From positions 1 through 25,057 of the forward strand of contig JAEEXV010000042.1 of assembly GCA_016287975.1 (NCBI GenBank): a stretch of 25,057 nt of DNA, given 5' to 3'. Origin of the DNA: Lentisphaeria bacterium. GTDB lineage: Bacteria; Verrucomicrobiota; Lentisphaeria; Oligosphaerales; Oligosphaeraceae. The notes beneath the pieces are model-generated. The model had not been told where the DNA came from and made no database searches. It was given only the letters and a program-made list of their open reading frames with translations. The position numbers and the translations under genes are program-made. How positions within the stretch are numbered: position 1 is the first letter of the stretch; each line of letters begins with the position of its first letter. This document shows, piece after piece, positions 6,505-15,537 of this stretch.

Positions 6505-8436
6505 TCATGGAAAGACGAGCCATTCGGCGACGGCCTCGCCAGGGGCGGGGATGGGGGCCTTGCCAGTGTATTGGAAGTCGGTGCGGCCGTAGTCGCGCTC
6601 GCTGGAGAGGAACGCGGAGGCGACGGGGACGATGGGCATCAGGGCGAGATGGAAGGTGAACTCGGCCTCCTGGCCAGGGTCGGGGAGCGGGGCGTGGAAG
6701 TCGAAGGCGAGCCACTGCATGCCGCGCTCGAAGAGGAATTTCGGCGGGCGGGCGAGCGGCTTGCCCTGGAAGGTGCAGCGCAGCGAGCGGAGCACCTGCG
6801 GATGGAGGGTCTCTGGGTTGCTGTCCTTGTCGGGGAGCCGCATCTGGCAGGCGTAGTACAGCAGAATGCGCTGCCGCACGGGTTTGCCCTGCGGGGCGCC
6901 TGGGACGGCGGGGGTGATGAAGCGCTTGGTGATGGCGAGGCCCTCGGGGGGGACGCCCAGGATGGTGATTTTGCTGCAGAGGGGGGCGTGGTCGTAGATG
7001 ACGGTCTCGCCAGGCGCGCGCAGGACGAGGCCGTTCGGGCGGGCATGGCGGAAGAAGGCGGGCACGCAGATCTCCTGGTAGAGGCCTGCGGCCGCGAAGA
7101 CGCAGTAGCCGCTGAAGAGGAAGACGAGCAGGAGCACGGCGAGGCGCTGCTGGCGGTGGTCGGCGCGGCGGCATTGCCGCCAGGCCAGGGCGATTGCGCC
7201 CGCGCCAGCGATGGCGAGCAGCGGCAGCGAGGCGATGCGGAAGCGCGCCAGGAGGTAGAATGCGGAGACGGAGAGCCAGTTGGCGACGAGGAGCCAGGTG
7301 AGGAGCAGGCGCGCGCGGCGGCGGCTCCAGGCGGCGAGGAGGAGTCCCGCGAGGCCGAGGGTGCCGATGACGCCCCAGGGGAGGAGCGGCGCGCGCAGGA
7401 TGGAACTGTGGCGGACGTGGCTGCCGATATAGACATTGTTGGGGATTTCGTAGCGGTCCCAGAAGAGCAGCAGTTTTCGGAACTGCTGTTCAAGGAAGAT
7501 GAGCGGTTCTTCGCGGAACCAGCGCCACAGGTGGCGCGGGATGGATTCGCGGCCTTGGGAGGCGTCGTCGAGCCAGCGGTGGTAGGAGCGCGGATATTCG
7601 AGGCCGCCCGCGGGGGCCTCGGGGGTGTTGCCCAGGACGAGGACCTTCGGGCCTGCGACGGAGGGGCCTGTGAGGCGGCGCGCGAGGCGGGAGTTGTGGA
7701 CGACGAAGGGCAGGATGGGCAGCAGGAAGGCGAGGGCGAAGAGGGCGGCGTGGAGGGCGAGGCGGCGCTTGTCGCGCCAGTGCCGCCAGGCGAGGAGGGC
7801 GGCGAGGCCAGGCAGGAGGAGGAGGGCGCTGCCGCGGGTGAGGAGGGCGCAGGAGAGGGCGGCGCCCGCGAGGATGGTCCATCCCCAGTGTGCGCGGCGG
7901 TCGAGGCAGCGCAGGGCGCTGTCGCAGAGGAGCGCGATCCAGAAGGCGAGGCTGACTTCGAGGAGCAGGAAAGGCGTGTAGAAGATATGGAAGCGCGAGA
8001 GGGCGAGCAGGAGGGCGGCGAGCCATCCTGCGGGGCGCCCGAAGAGGCGCGCGGCGGAATCCCCTGCGAGCCAGACGGTGGCGGCGCCCAGGAGCGCCTG
8101 CATCAGGAAGACGGGCCAGGGTGAGCCGACGGGGCCGAGCAGCCACGCCAGGGGGAGCAGCACCGCATAATAGAATGGCTGGTAGTCGAAGGGCTGCGTC
8201 GGCCAGTGCCCCGTGGTGAGGATTTTCAGGGCGAGGCGTCGGTAGGTCGCCATGTCGGTGACCACGTCGGGGCGGATGACGGTCGGGAGGTGGGCGAGTT
8301 GCGCGCAGACGCCCAGGCGCAGCGCGAATGCGGCGGCGGCAATGAAAAACAGCCCCCCCGCGTAGTGCTGGCGGAGGAAGTCGGCGGCGGCGCGGAGGCG
8401 GCCGCGGTTTTCAGGGGGCCTGGGGGAGCTTTTCAC
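6505..8436 (-). CDS. Membrane glycosyltransferase, GT39/GT83-like, coupled to the kinase gene
   Basis: The product is 643 aa from a GTG start whose first bases overlap the kinase stop (GTGA). It has about ten to twelve hydrophobic segments between residues 27 and 470, then a soluble C-terminal region of about 170 aa that is probably periplasmic. The first outer loop holds acidic residues in R-P-D-V-V-T-D-M-A-T-Y and is followed by P-F-D-Y-Q-P-F-Y-Y, the usual layout of polyprenyl-phosphate-sugar dependent transferases (dolichyl-phosphate mannosyltransferase/ArnT type). It is only distantly similar to the other membrane transferase at 3656-5161. The 4-bp overlap implies coupled translation with the Ser/Thr kinase, so kinase signalling and envelope glycosylation may be linked; this is inference. 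The substrate is unknown. Confidence 0.8.
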   Translation of the reverse strand: MKSSPRPPENRGRLRAAADFLRQHYAGGLFFIAAAAFALRLGVCAQLAHLPTVIRPDVVTDMATYRRLALKILTTGHWPTQPFDYQPFYYAVLLPLAWLLGPVGSPWPVFLMQALLGAATVWLAGDSAARLFGRPAGWLAALLLALSRFHIFYTPFLLLEVSLAFWIALLCDSALRCLDRRAHWGWTILAGAALSCALLTRGSALLLLPGLAALLAWRHWRDKRRLALHAALFALAFLLPILPFVVHNSRLARRLTGPSVAGPKVLVLGNTPEAPAGGLEYPRSYHRWLDDASQGRESIPRHLWRWFREEPLIFLEQQFRKLLLFWDRYEIPNNVYIGSHVRHSSILRAPLLPWGVIGTLGLAGLLLAAWSRRRARLLLTWLLVANWLSVSAFYLLARFRIASLPLLAIAGAGAIALAWRQCRRADHRQQRLAVLLLVFLFSGYCVFAAAGLYQEICVPAFFRHARPNGLVLRAPGETVIYDHAPLCSKITILGVPPEGLAITKRFITPAVPGAPQGKPVRQRILLYYACQMRLPDKDSNPETLHPQVLRSLRCTFQGKPLARPPKFLFERGMQWLAFDFHAPLPDPGQEAEFTFHLALMPIVPVASAFLSSERDYGRTDFQYTGKAPIPAPGEAVAEWLVFP

Positions 8437-10901
8437 GGAAGGGGTTTGGGTTTCTGGTCGGTGGCGCGCAGTCGGGCGATGATGCCGTCCTTGGAACTGA
8501 GTTCGACGATATAGAGGTTGAGCACGGGGATGTGCGCGTAGTGGAAGATGACCTCGCTGCCGCCCACGTTCATGGTGACATGGCCATAGCCGTTCTGCTG
8601 GTTCTGGATCTGGTGGATGAGGCGGGCGCGGGCGGGGCGGTCGTCGAGGTTGGCGGCCATGGGGTTGTGGATGCGGCAGAGGGGTTTCCCGTGTTCGTCG
8701 AGGAGGTATTTTGCGATGATGAACGCGCTCATGCCATTGCCCTGGGTGGCCAGATCGTCGCGCAGTTTGTTGAAGTAGAGGTCGAAGGCGATGACGCCGC
8801 GGAATTCGCCCTTTTTGTCGACGACGGGGGTGGAGCAGGTGATGACCTTTCCAGTGTAGACGTCGTCGTAGGCCTCGCCCCAGACGGGGCGGGTGAGCCA
8901 GGGATTGTCGAAGGCCTTGCGGGCGGCCTTGTACCAGGGGCGGGAGTGGTTGTCGAAGTTTTCCTTGTAGCCGCCGTTGGCGGGATAGGCGATCTGGAGG
9001 CCAGTGTCGTCGAGGCCGATGTATGCTCGGCGGATGACGAAGCCTGAGGAGATGAGCCGATTGAGATTCTCGGTGCTGGGGAGGACGGCGGTGTCGGGGG
9101 TGCCAGCGGAGCTGAAGACGAGATAGCTCAGGGGGCGGCTGAGGGCGCTGAAGATCTCAAGTTCCTGCTGCACGCGCTTGGGGTTGGCGGCTTTTGGGGC
9201 CTGCCAGGAGCAGCAGCGGGGGTCGACGAGGGGGGCTTCGGGGAAGAGTTCCTGGCCGTCGGCTGGACGATAGGGGTTGTTGCGGATTTCCTGCCAGGGG
9301 CGGATGGGCAGCATGTCCTGGTCCTGGTGCGGATTCGGCGTGTCGTGGAGGTATCCCGCGACGAGGGCGAGGTGCTTCAGGGTGCCCTGCATCTGGACGA
9401 GCTGGTTGGAGAGGCGCATGGCGGAGCGCACGACATTGGCGTCGAGTTCTTCGAGCTTGCGCTGGTAGCGCTCGGCGCGCGCGGAGTCGCGGAGCTGGTC
9501 GAACTGCTCTTTCTGGCTGAAGAGGCGCTTGTAGGCGTCCCCGACCTTGCCCTTGAGGGCGTGGACGGAGAAGATGAGGACGATGAGCCAGCCGATGAGG
9601 GTGAGGGCGATGAAGGTGCGGCTGTAGCGGCGGAGCATTCGGAGGCTGCGCCCGAGCCAGTTCTCGGGGCGTGCGGAGACGGCTTCCCCGAGGAGGAAGC
9701 GCTTGCAGTCTTCGCAGAGGGCGTTGACGGTGGGATATCGGTCTTCGGGGTCGTATGCGGTGGCCTTTTCGATGATGGCGGCGAGGTCCTTGGGGATGGG
9801 GAGTCCGAAGCGGTGGGCGACGGGGTTTCGGCGGCCTTCCTTGACGAGGGTGATGACGCTCTTGATGTCGTGCCCGTCGTAGCCGTGCTGGAGGGTGACC
9901 ATTTCATAGAGGATGAGGCCGAGGGCGTAGATGTCGGCGCGCTCGTCGCGGAGTTTGCCGAAATAGGCTTCCTGGGGGATGAACCTCGGGGTGCCGTCGA
10001 GGGACTTGGGGGGCGGGGCGGCGATGGGCTTGCCGTCTGCGTCGCGGATGGCGCGGGCGATGCCCCAGTCCATGACATAGACCTCGCCGTAGTCGCCGAG
10101 CATGATGTTCTCGGGCTTGAGGTCGCAGTGGATGATGCCCTTGGAGTGCGCGTAGGCGATGGGGTCGCAGATTCGCAGGAAGATTTCGACGCGGCTCTTG
10201 AGGCGGTTCAGGAAGGCCCATTTGGTGACGGATCCAGGCTTGAAGGAGGTGACAAGGGCCTCGATGCGGTCGTTGAGGTTGGTGCCGCGCACCATCTTCA
10301 TGGCGAGGTGGATGCCGTTCTTGTCGTCGTGGAGGAGGCTGTAGACGGGGACGATGGCGGGGTGCTCGAGCTGGGCGGTGATGAGCGCCTCGGTGACGAA
10401 GGCCTCGCGGATGACGTTCTTGTCGAGGAGTTCGGGGCGGAGGGACTTGAGGGCGACGAGGCGTCGGAGGACCTTGTCCTGGGCGATGGAGAGGATGCCC
10501 TGGCCGCCAGAGGCGAAGCGGCGTCCGAGCAGATAGTTGTCAGGGAGGCTGGGGAGTTCGGAGTCGTCGGGTGGGGTGATGGAGACGGCGGGGGTGTCGG
10601 CGGCGCAGGAGGTGGTGCTGGAGTTTCGGGTGGAACTGATGGTGTCATCCTCCTGTGGCTTTCGGTCGGGGAGGATGACGGTCTGGACGAAGTTGGCGAT
10701 GTCGCCGAAGACGGTGGCGCCGAGGTGGAGGGTGGACTTGAGGGAGGTGGCGTTGGTGGCGCTGGTGGCGCTGGGGGCCTTCATGGCGGCCTGGTGCCGC
10801 GCCTCCTTGCCTGCGTCGGAGAGCTGGTCGTCCGTCAGTTTGATGGTGACGTCGGGGGCGGCGTCGGCGTCGTACTTGAGGAGTTTGGTCTCGTCGGACA
10901 T
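8433..10901 (-). CDS. Membrane Ser/Thr protein kinase with periplasmic Cache (PDC) sensor
   Basis: The product is 822 aa. Residues 1-120 are a low-complexity leader (Ala/Ser/Thr-rich at 40-56). The kinase domain spans about 123-405: glycine loop A-S-G-G-Q-G (130-135), Lys152 in V-A-L-K, catalytic loop I-I-H-C-D-L-K-P-E-N with Asp260 (HCD in place of HRD), and D-W-G (278-280) in place of DFG. One membrane segment lies at about 429-449, then a charged helical stretch (about 450-520). A PDC/Cache-type sensor follows, with the signature S-R-P-W-Y-K-A-A, Y-D-D-V-Y-T-G-K and V-I-A-F-D-L. The order means a cytosolic kinase driven by a periplasmic ligand sensor. A GGAGG lies 11 bp before the ATG. It starts 5 bp after the rRNA methyltransferase stop and overlaps the next gene by 4 bp. 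Ligand and targets are unknown. Confidence 0.92.
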   Translation of the reverse strand: MSDETKLLKYDADAAPDVTIKLTDDQLSDAGKEARHQAAMKAPSATSATNATSLKSTLHLGATVFGDIANFVQTVILPDRKPQEDDTISSTRNSSTTSCAADTPAVSITPPDDSELPSLPDNYLLGRRFASGGQGILSIAQDKVLRRLVALKSLRPELLDKNVIREAFVTEALITAQLEHPAIVPVYSLLHDDKNGIHLAMKMVRGTNLNDRIEALVTSFKPGSVTKWAFLNRLKSRVEIFLRICDPIAYAHSKGIIHCDLKPENIMLGDYGEVYVMDWGIARAIRDADGKPIAAPPPKSLDGTPRFIPQEAYFGKLRDERADIYALGLILYEMVTLQHGYDGHDIKSVITLVKEGRRNPVAHRFGLPIPKDLAAIIEKATAYDPEDRYPTVNALCEDCKRFLLGEAVSARPENWLGRSLRMLRRYSRTFIALTLIGWLIVLIFSVHALKGKVGDAYKRLFSQKEQFDQLRDSARAERYQRKLEELDANVVRSAMRLSNQLVQMQGTLKHLALVAGYLHDTPNPHQDQDMLPIRPWQEIRNNPYRPADGQELFPEAPLVDPRCCSWQAPKAANPKRVQQELEIFSALSRPLSYLVFSSAGTPDTAVLPSTENLNRLISSGFVIRRAYIGLDDTGLQIAYPANGGYKENFDNHSRPWYKAARKAFDNPWLTRPVWGEAYDDVYTGKVITCSTPVVDKKGEFRGVIAFDLYFNKLRDDLATQGNGMSAFIIAKYLLDEHGKPLCRIHNPMAANLDDRPARARLIHQIQNQQNGYGHVTMNVGGSEVIFHYAHIPVLNLYIVELSSKDGIIARLRATDQKPKPLP

Positions 10902-10906
10902 GATGT

Positions 10907-12142
10907 CTACTGCCTCCAGAGCAGTGTCGCGGTTTCGAAGTGTGCGGTTCTGGGGAACATGTCGAAGAGGGCGAGTTTTCCGATGCGGTAGCGGCCGTCG
11001 ATGGTGAGCGTGGCGAGGTCCCGTGCGAGGGTGGCGGGATTGCAGGAGACATATGCGACGACGGCTGGGCGGTGTTTAAGGAGGGTCTCGAGGACCCTGG
11101 GATGGCATCCTGTTCGGGGCGGGTCGAGGAGGACGAGGGTGGTGTCGGCGGGGTATTTGGAGAGTGCCTTCGGGAGGGCCTTTTCGGTGGGGAGGGTGAG
11201 GATCTGGGCGCCGAAGCCTCGGTTCTGGAGGTTGAGCTGGGCGGCGGCGGTGGCGTTCTTGTCGGCCTCGATGAGGAGCCTGTCCTTGAATGGATTTCGG
11301 AGGGCGCAGGAGAAGGTGCCGACGCCTGCGTATGCGTCGATGAAACTGGTGAGTTCGAGCGGTTCGATCCAGTCGGCGACGGTGGCGAGGAGTCTGGCGG
11401 CGACCTCGGGGTTGACCTGCCAGAAGGAGCCCGCGGGGACGGCGTAGGTGAATCCCGCGAGTTCCTCGTGGAGCCAGGTGATGCGGGAGGGTGCGAAGCC
11501 GAAGAAGAAGGCGGTTTCGCCCTGGGAGGAGCGTCGGAGGGTGAGGGCGCCTGGGGAGGCGGAGCCGTGCTTGTGGACGTTGGCCTTGCCCCAGTCGCTG
11601 CGGATGGCCTTGGGGATGAGCTGGTTCAGTTCGTCGGCCGCGAGTGGGCAGCGGGAGATGGCGCGGAAGGTCTTGTTGTCGTTGAGATAGTATCCGTATT
11701 CAATACGGGTGGGGGTGGTGCTGTCGCCCTGGATGCGCATCGGCTCCAGGCGGAGTTTGTTGCGGTAGCCGTATGGGTGCGGGGCGGGGACGGCGGCGTC
11801 GAGTTCGGGGAGGTCGCGGAAGCGCCCGAGGCGCGTGAGGGTGTCGCGCAGCTGCTTCTGCTTGGCGGCGAACTCGGCCTCGTATTCGAGATGCTGGTAC
11901 TGGCAGCCGCCGCATTTGCCGTAGAGCGGGCAGACGGGCAGGGCTCGGCCCGTCCCCGCGCGGTTGATGGCGGCGATTTCGCCGCGCGCGAAGTTCTTGT
12001 GGGCGGAGACGATGGTGACGAGCAGGTCGTCGCCGACGGCGGCGTAGGGCACGAAGACGACTCCCTCGTCGGTGCGTGCGACGCCGTCGCCGCCGAAGGC
12101 GAGGTCGGAGATGGTGACGTTGATCTGGGTGCCGATCTTCAT
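10907..12142 (-). CDS. rlmD: 23S rRNA (uracil-5-)-methyltransferase, RlmD/RumA type
   Basis: The 411-aa enzyme methylates a uridine in 23S rRNA at C5 using S-adenosylmethionine. An N-terminal TRAM domain covers about 1-60. The four cysteines expected for the 4Fe-4S cluster are C71, C77, C80 and C165. The methyltransferase part has the SAM loop D-A-Y-A-G-V-G-T-F, then L-D-P-P-R-T-G, the catalytic nucleophile C367 in S-C-N-P-A-T-L-A-R-D and the base E403 in H-F-E-T. All key residues are present and the length is normal. The target position (1939, 747 or both) cannot be told from sequence, so the symbol is provisional. It follows panC by 10 bp and precedes the kinase by 5 bp, which suggests one transcript, although the functions are unrelated. 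Confidence 0.9.
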   Translation of the reverse strand: MKIGTQINVTISDLAFGGDGVARTDEGVVFVPYAAVGDDLLVTIVSAHKNFARGEIAAINRAGTGRALPVCPLYGKCGGCQYQHLEYEAEFAAKQKQLRDTLTRLGRFRDLPELDAAVPAPHPYGYRNKLRLEPMRIQGDSTTPTRIEYGYYLNDNKTFRAISRCPLAADELNQLIPKAIRSDWGKANVHKHGSASPGALTLRRSSQGETAFFFGFAPSRITWLHEELAGFTYAVPAGSFWQVNPEVAARLLATVADWIEPLELTSFIDAYAGVGTFSCALRNPFKDRLLIEADKNATAAAQLNLQNRGFGAQILTLPTEKALPKALSKYPADTTLVLLDPPRTGCHPRVLETLLKHRPAVVAYVSCNPATLARDLATLTIDGRYRIGKLALFDMFPRTAHFETATLLWRQ

Positions 12143-12152
12143 GCGGGTGTCG

Positions 12153-12995
12153 TCAATCGAGGAAGAGATTGTCGATGAGTCGGGTGGTCCCGAAGTAGGC
12201 GGCGACGGCGAGGAGGGCGGGCTGGTCGGCGGTGTCGACGGGGCGGAGGGTCGCGCGGCTCATCAGGTCGATGTAGTCGATCTTGTCGGCGGGGGCGGCC
12301 TCGATCTCGGCGCGGACGATGGCCTTGAGGGCGGCGGCGTCGCGTTCGCCAGCGGCGTAGGCTGCCTGGGCCTTGGCGAGGCCGCGCGAGATGGAGAGGG
12401 CGCGCTGGCGGTCGGCGGGCGAGAGGTATTTGTTGCGGGAGGAGCGGGCGAGGCCGTCGTCCTCGCGGATCAGCGGCGCCTGGATGATCTGGATGGGGAC
12501 GTTGAGGTCGCGGACCATGCGCTCGATGATGAGGGCCTGCTGGGCGTCCTTGCGTCCGAAGACGGCGATGTCGGCGCGGGTGATGTTGAAGAGTTTGAGG
12601 CAGACGGTGCAGACGCCTCGGAAATGGATGGGGCGGAATGCGCCGCAGAGGGTCTGGGAGAGGGATTCCTCGTTGACCCAGGTGGAGAAGTCGGGGGCGT
12701 ACATCTCGGCGGGGGCGGGGGCGAAGATGGCGTCGACGCCTGTCTCGGCGCAGAGTTTCTGGTCGCGTTCGAGGTCGCGGGGGTATTTGTCGAGATCCTC
12801 GGTCGGACCGAACTGGGTGGGGTTGACGAAGATGGAGACGATGACGCGGTCGGCGTGCTGGCGCGCGATGCGCATCAGGGACAGATGCCCCTCGTGGAGG
12901 TAGCCCATGGTGGGGACGACGGCGATCTTGAGGCTGTCGCGCTTCCACGCGGCGGCGAGTTCACGGACTGCGGAAATCTGATGGAGGGTTTGCAT
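12153..12995 (-). CDS. panC: Pantothenate synthetase (pantoate-beta-alanine ligase)
   Basis: The 280-aa cytosolic enzyme joins pantoate and beta-alanine with ATP to give pantothenate, the last step before coenzyme A synthesis proper. It shows the nucleotidyltransferase motif P-T-M-G-Y-L-H-E-G-H (28-37), F-V-N-P-T-Q-F, the pantoate-binding H-F-R-G-V, F-G-R-K-D-A-Q-Q and the late signature S-S-R-N-K-Y-L-S. Length is typical. The start is the ATG at 12995; no Shine-Dalgarno is seen, and the heptamer minisatellite begins 23 bp upstream. panB, the preceding pathway gene, lies on the other side of that array in the same direction. Confidence 0.96.
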   Translation of the reverse strand: MQTLHQISAVRELAAAWKRDSLKIAVVPTMGYLHEGHLSLMRIARQHADRVIVSIFVNPTQFGPTEDLDKYPRDLERDQKLCAETGVDAIFAPAPAEMYAPDFSTWVNEESLSQTLCGAFRPIHFRGVCTVCLKLFNITRADIAVFGRKDAQQALIIERMVRDLNVPIQIIQAPLIREDDGLARSSRNKYLSPADRQRALSISRGLAKAQAAYAAGERDAAALKAIVRAEIEAAPADKIDYIDLMSRATLRPVDTADQPALLAVAAYFGTTRLIDNLFLD

Positions 12996-13018
12996 GGCTG
13001 AAAATCACGCCTGGACAA

Positions 13019-13255
13019 ATGGGACCCAGGACTCAGGACTTAGGACTTAGGACCCAGGACCCAGGACTTAGGACCCAGGACTCAGGACCCAGGACTCAGG
13101 ACTTTGGACCCAGGACTCAGGACTTTGGACCCAGGACTCAGGACTTTGGACCCAGGACCCAGGACCCAGGACCCAGGACCCAGGACCCAGGACCCAGGAC
13201 TCAGGACCCAGGATTCAGGACTTAGGACTTTGGACTTTGGACTTTGGACTTTGGT
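13019..13255. repeat. Heptamer minisatellite between panB and panC
   Basis: Tandem 7-bp units GGAC(C/T)(C/T)(A/T), mainly GGACCCA, GGACTCA, GGACTTA and GGACTTT. A GGACTCA-GGACTTT-GGACCCA block is repeated three times near 13090-13155. Seven perfect CCC runs spaced exactly 7 bp apart fill 13151-13195, that is (GGGTCCT)n on the minus strand, the sense strand of pan. This fits a G-quadruplex motif with 4-nt loops. The array takes up almost the whole 277-bp gap between the panB stop and the panC start. The unit is related to, but distinct from, the heptamer at 1-296. No gene is believable inside it. Confidence 0.95.
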
Positions 13256-13272
13256 GGAGATGGGGCCAGGAA

Positions 13273-14103
13273 TCAGTTTTTGGCGATGCTGGTGCTGTTG
13301 GCGTCGGTGGGGAAGGCGCCCTGGCGGACCTCGGCGGCGTATTGGCGGATGGCGGCGATGGCGGCCTCGTTGAAGCGGGCGTAGTTCTTGGCGTGGCGGG
13401 GGAGGAAGCCGCCTTCGGGGGCGAGGCCGAGGAGGTCGGCGATGACCTGCACCTGTCCGTCGCAGCCCGCGCCCGCGCCGATGCCGATGGTGGGGACGCG
13501 CACGGCGGCGGTGAGGCGCGCGGCGACTTCGCGCGGGACTCCCTCGATGACGAAGGAGCATACGCCAGCCTCGTCGAGGGCCTTGGCGTCGGCGAGGAGG
13601 CCTTCGGCCTCGGCGTCGGATTTGCCGTGGATGCGGTAGCCGCCGTCCTTGTGGATGGACTGCGGAAGCAGCCCGATGTGGCCGACGACGGGGATGCCGA
13701 CTTCGACCATGCGCCTGATGACGGGGAGCATGACGCGCCCGCCTTCGAGCTTCACGGCGTCGGCGCCCGCCTCCTTGAGGTAGCGGCCCGCGTTGCGGAC
13801 GGCGTCGTCGACGCCGAGCTGGTAGCTCATGAAGGTCATGTCGCCGACGACGAAGGCGTGCTGGGCGCCGCGGCGGACGGCGGCGGTGTGGAAGAGGGAT
13901 TCCTCGATGGTGAGGGGGAGGGTGGTGGGATAGCCCAGGACGGTGTTCGCCATCGAGTCTCCGACGAGGAGCATGTCGCAGCCTGCCTCTTCGGCCCAGC
14001 GCGCGGTGACCGCGTCGTAGGCGGTCAGCATGACAATCTTTTCACCCTGCGCCTTGCGGTTCTGCAGGGTGCGCACCGTGATTTTCTTGTCCATGGCGAA
14101 CAT
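13273..14103 (-). CDS. panB: 3-methyl-2-oxobutanoate hydroxymethyltransferase
   Basis: The 276-aa TIM-barrel enzyme makes ketopantoate from 2-ketoisovalerate and methylenetetrahydrofolate, the committing step of pantothenate synthesis. L-T-A-Y-D-A (26-31), V-G-D-S-M with the metal-binding aspartate, V-V-G-D-M-T-F, the catalytic glutamate in V-I-E-G-V-P, and G-I-G-A-G with D-G-Q-V-Q-V are all present. The ATG at 14103 overlaps the stop of the upstream Sel1 gene as TGATG, with AAAGGA just before it, so coupled translation is likely. A second ATG nine bases on (14094) is an alternative start. Longer readings run backwards through the Sel1 gene in another frame and are artefacts. Confidence 0.95.
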   Translation of the reverse strand: MFAMDKKITVRTLQNRKAQGEKIVMLTAYDAVTARWAEEAGCDMLLVGDSMANTVLGYPTTLPLTIEESLFHTAAVRRGAQHAFVVGDMTFMSYQLGVDDAVRNAGRYLKEAGADAVKLEGGRVMLPVIRRMVEVGIPVVGHIGLLPQSIHKDGGYRIHGKSDAEAEGLLADAKALDEAGVCSFVIEGVPREVAARLTAAVRVPTIGIGAGAGCDGQVQVIADLLGLAPEGGFLPRHAKNYARFNEAAIAAIRQYAAEVRQGAFPTDANSTSIAKN

Positions 14104-15488
14104 CAATTCCTTTGGTTTGCCGCAGCTTTGGCGGCGGGAAAGTAGAGATCGAAGACGGCGCGCGCCTCGGGGCTGCCTGCGGTGGCGGCCTCCTGCAGGA
14201 GCGCGCGCGCGCGGTCGCGGTTCTCGGGGATGCCGTCGGCCTTGAGGTATGCGAGGGCGGTCTGCAGGAGCGCGGCGGGGTCGTGCGAGGCGGCGGCGCG
14301 GTCCAGGAGGGCCTGTGCGGCCTTGGCGTCGGCGGGGTGGGCGGGGGTGCCTTTGGCGACGAGGATGGCGAATTTGGCGAAGGCGAGGGGGAGGCCGTTG
14401 TCGGAGGCCTTCTTGAGCCAGTCGTAGGCGGCGTCGGGGTTGATGACGACGCCGTCGCCGTTGAGGAGGGCTTCGGCGACGGCGATCTGGGCGATGGGGT
14501 CGCCAGGGGCGCCTTCTTCGCCCTGGGCGGCGAGGAGATAGGAATCGTAGGCGAGTTTTTCGTTGGGCTGGGTGCCGAGGCCCTTGCGGTAGCATTCGCC
14601 GAGGAAGTACTGTCCCGTGGGATATTTGGCGTCGGCGCTGATTTTGAACCAGTGGAATGCCATTTCTGGGTTGACGGGGATGCCGAGGCCGTCGCGGTAG
14701 CAGACGCCGAGTTTTGCCTGCGCCTCGGGGTCTCCGTCATGGGCGGCGACGGTGAGGAGATGGAACATTTCGACATGGTTTCGCTGGACGCCGAGGCCCT
14801 TCTGGTAGCAGTCGGCGAGCCGCACCATGGCCCTGGTGTTGCCAGTCTGGATGGACTTGCGGAGGTATTCGACGGCGGCGGCGGGGTCGGGCTTGGTCCC
14901 GTATCCGTTGAGGAGGAAGAGGGCGACCTGGTTCATGCAGCGCGGTTCTCCCTGGTCGGCGAGCATCTTGTAGTATTTGAACGACTCCTCGGCGTGCCCC
15001 TGGATTTCGGCGTAGATGGCGCTTTTGAGCTGGGCGTCGGGGACGCCGCGGTTGGCGGCGTGGTGGTACCAGTAGATGGCCTGCTCGGGGTCCTGGCGGG
15101 GGACGCCGAAGCCGCCCTCGTAGCAGATGCCGATGTTGTACATGGCGTCGGGGCTGCCCTGGTTGGCGGCCTTGGCGAAGTAGTGGAAGGCCTTCTTGTA
15201 GTCCTGGTCTTCGCCCGCGAGGCCGTCGAAGTAGATTTTGCCGAGAGAGAGCTGGGCGTTGACGTTGCCGTTGTCGGCGAGATCCTTGATGCGGCTGATG
15301 GAGATGCCGTCGCTTTGTTTGATTTTCGGATAGATCTTCGTGCTCTTGTCGGAGTCGATGGGGCGGAATTTGCCAGAACTGGGGATCTCGGGCGTCTTGT
15401 GGACGTCAGGATGGCTGGCGCAGCCCGCGAGAATCAGGCAGATCAGGGCGGACGGCAATAGAATGCGGATGACAGTGGCGTACGGCAT
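14103..15488 (-). CDS. Sel1-like repeat lipoprotein
   Basis: The 461-aa exported lipoprotein starts M-P-Y-A-T-V; the lipobox L-I-L-A-G-C gives lipidated Cys23. From about residue 65 to the end it is a chain of roughly ten Sel1-type (TPR-like) helical repeats, with A-x-x-x-L-G-x-x-Y/C-x-x-G-x-G-V and A-x-x-W-Y/F-x-x-A-A-x-x-G hallmarks (for example Y-N-I-G-I-C-Y-E-G-G-F-G-V). Such solenoids act as protein-protein scaffolds in the envelope. The ATG at 15488 is chosen because GGAGGGG lies about 10 bp upstream and it puts the signal peptide at the N-terminus; a GTG 12 codons earlier is less likely. It is first in the leftward run ending at the glycosyltransferase (6505). Its partner is unknown. 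Confidence 0.88.
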   Translation of the reverse strand: MPYATVIRILLPSALICLILAGCASHPDVHKTPEIPSSGKFRPIDSDKSTKIYPKIKQSDGISISRIKDLADNGNVNAQLSLGKIYFDGLAGEDQDYKKAFHYFAKAANQGSPDAMYNIGICYEGGFGVPRQDPEQAIYWYHHAANRGVPDAQLKSAIYAEIQGHAEESFKYYKMLADQGEPRCMNQVALFLLNGYGTKPDPAAAVEYLRKSIQTGNTRAMVRLADCYQKGLGVQRNHVEMFHLLTVAAHDGDPEAQAKLGVCYRDGLGIPVNPEMAFHWFKISADAKYPTGQYFLGECYRKGLGTQPNEKLAYDSYLLAAQGEEGAPGDPIAQIAVAEALLNGDGVVINPDAAYDWLKKASDNGLPLAFAKFAILVAKGTPAHPADAKAAQALLDRAAASHDPAALLQTALAYLKADGIPENRDRARALLQEAATAGSPEARAVFDLYFPAAKAAANQRN

Positions 15489-15537
15489 GATGCGGCGACC
15501 CCTCCAGAATGAGGCTCCTGACACAGCGGCGTTTCGC

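Noticed and set aside
13019..13225. Open frames through the heptamer array (repeats of Thr-Gln-Asp-x-Gly and similar)
   Set aside because: A 7-bp unit without stops gives open frames by chance on both strands; no coding evidence.
14104..14595. N-terminal extension of panB
   Set aside because: It would lie in another frame of the Sel1 gene and is Arg/Pro-rich; PanB homology starts just after 14103.
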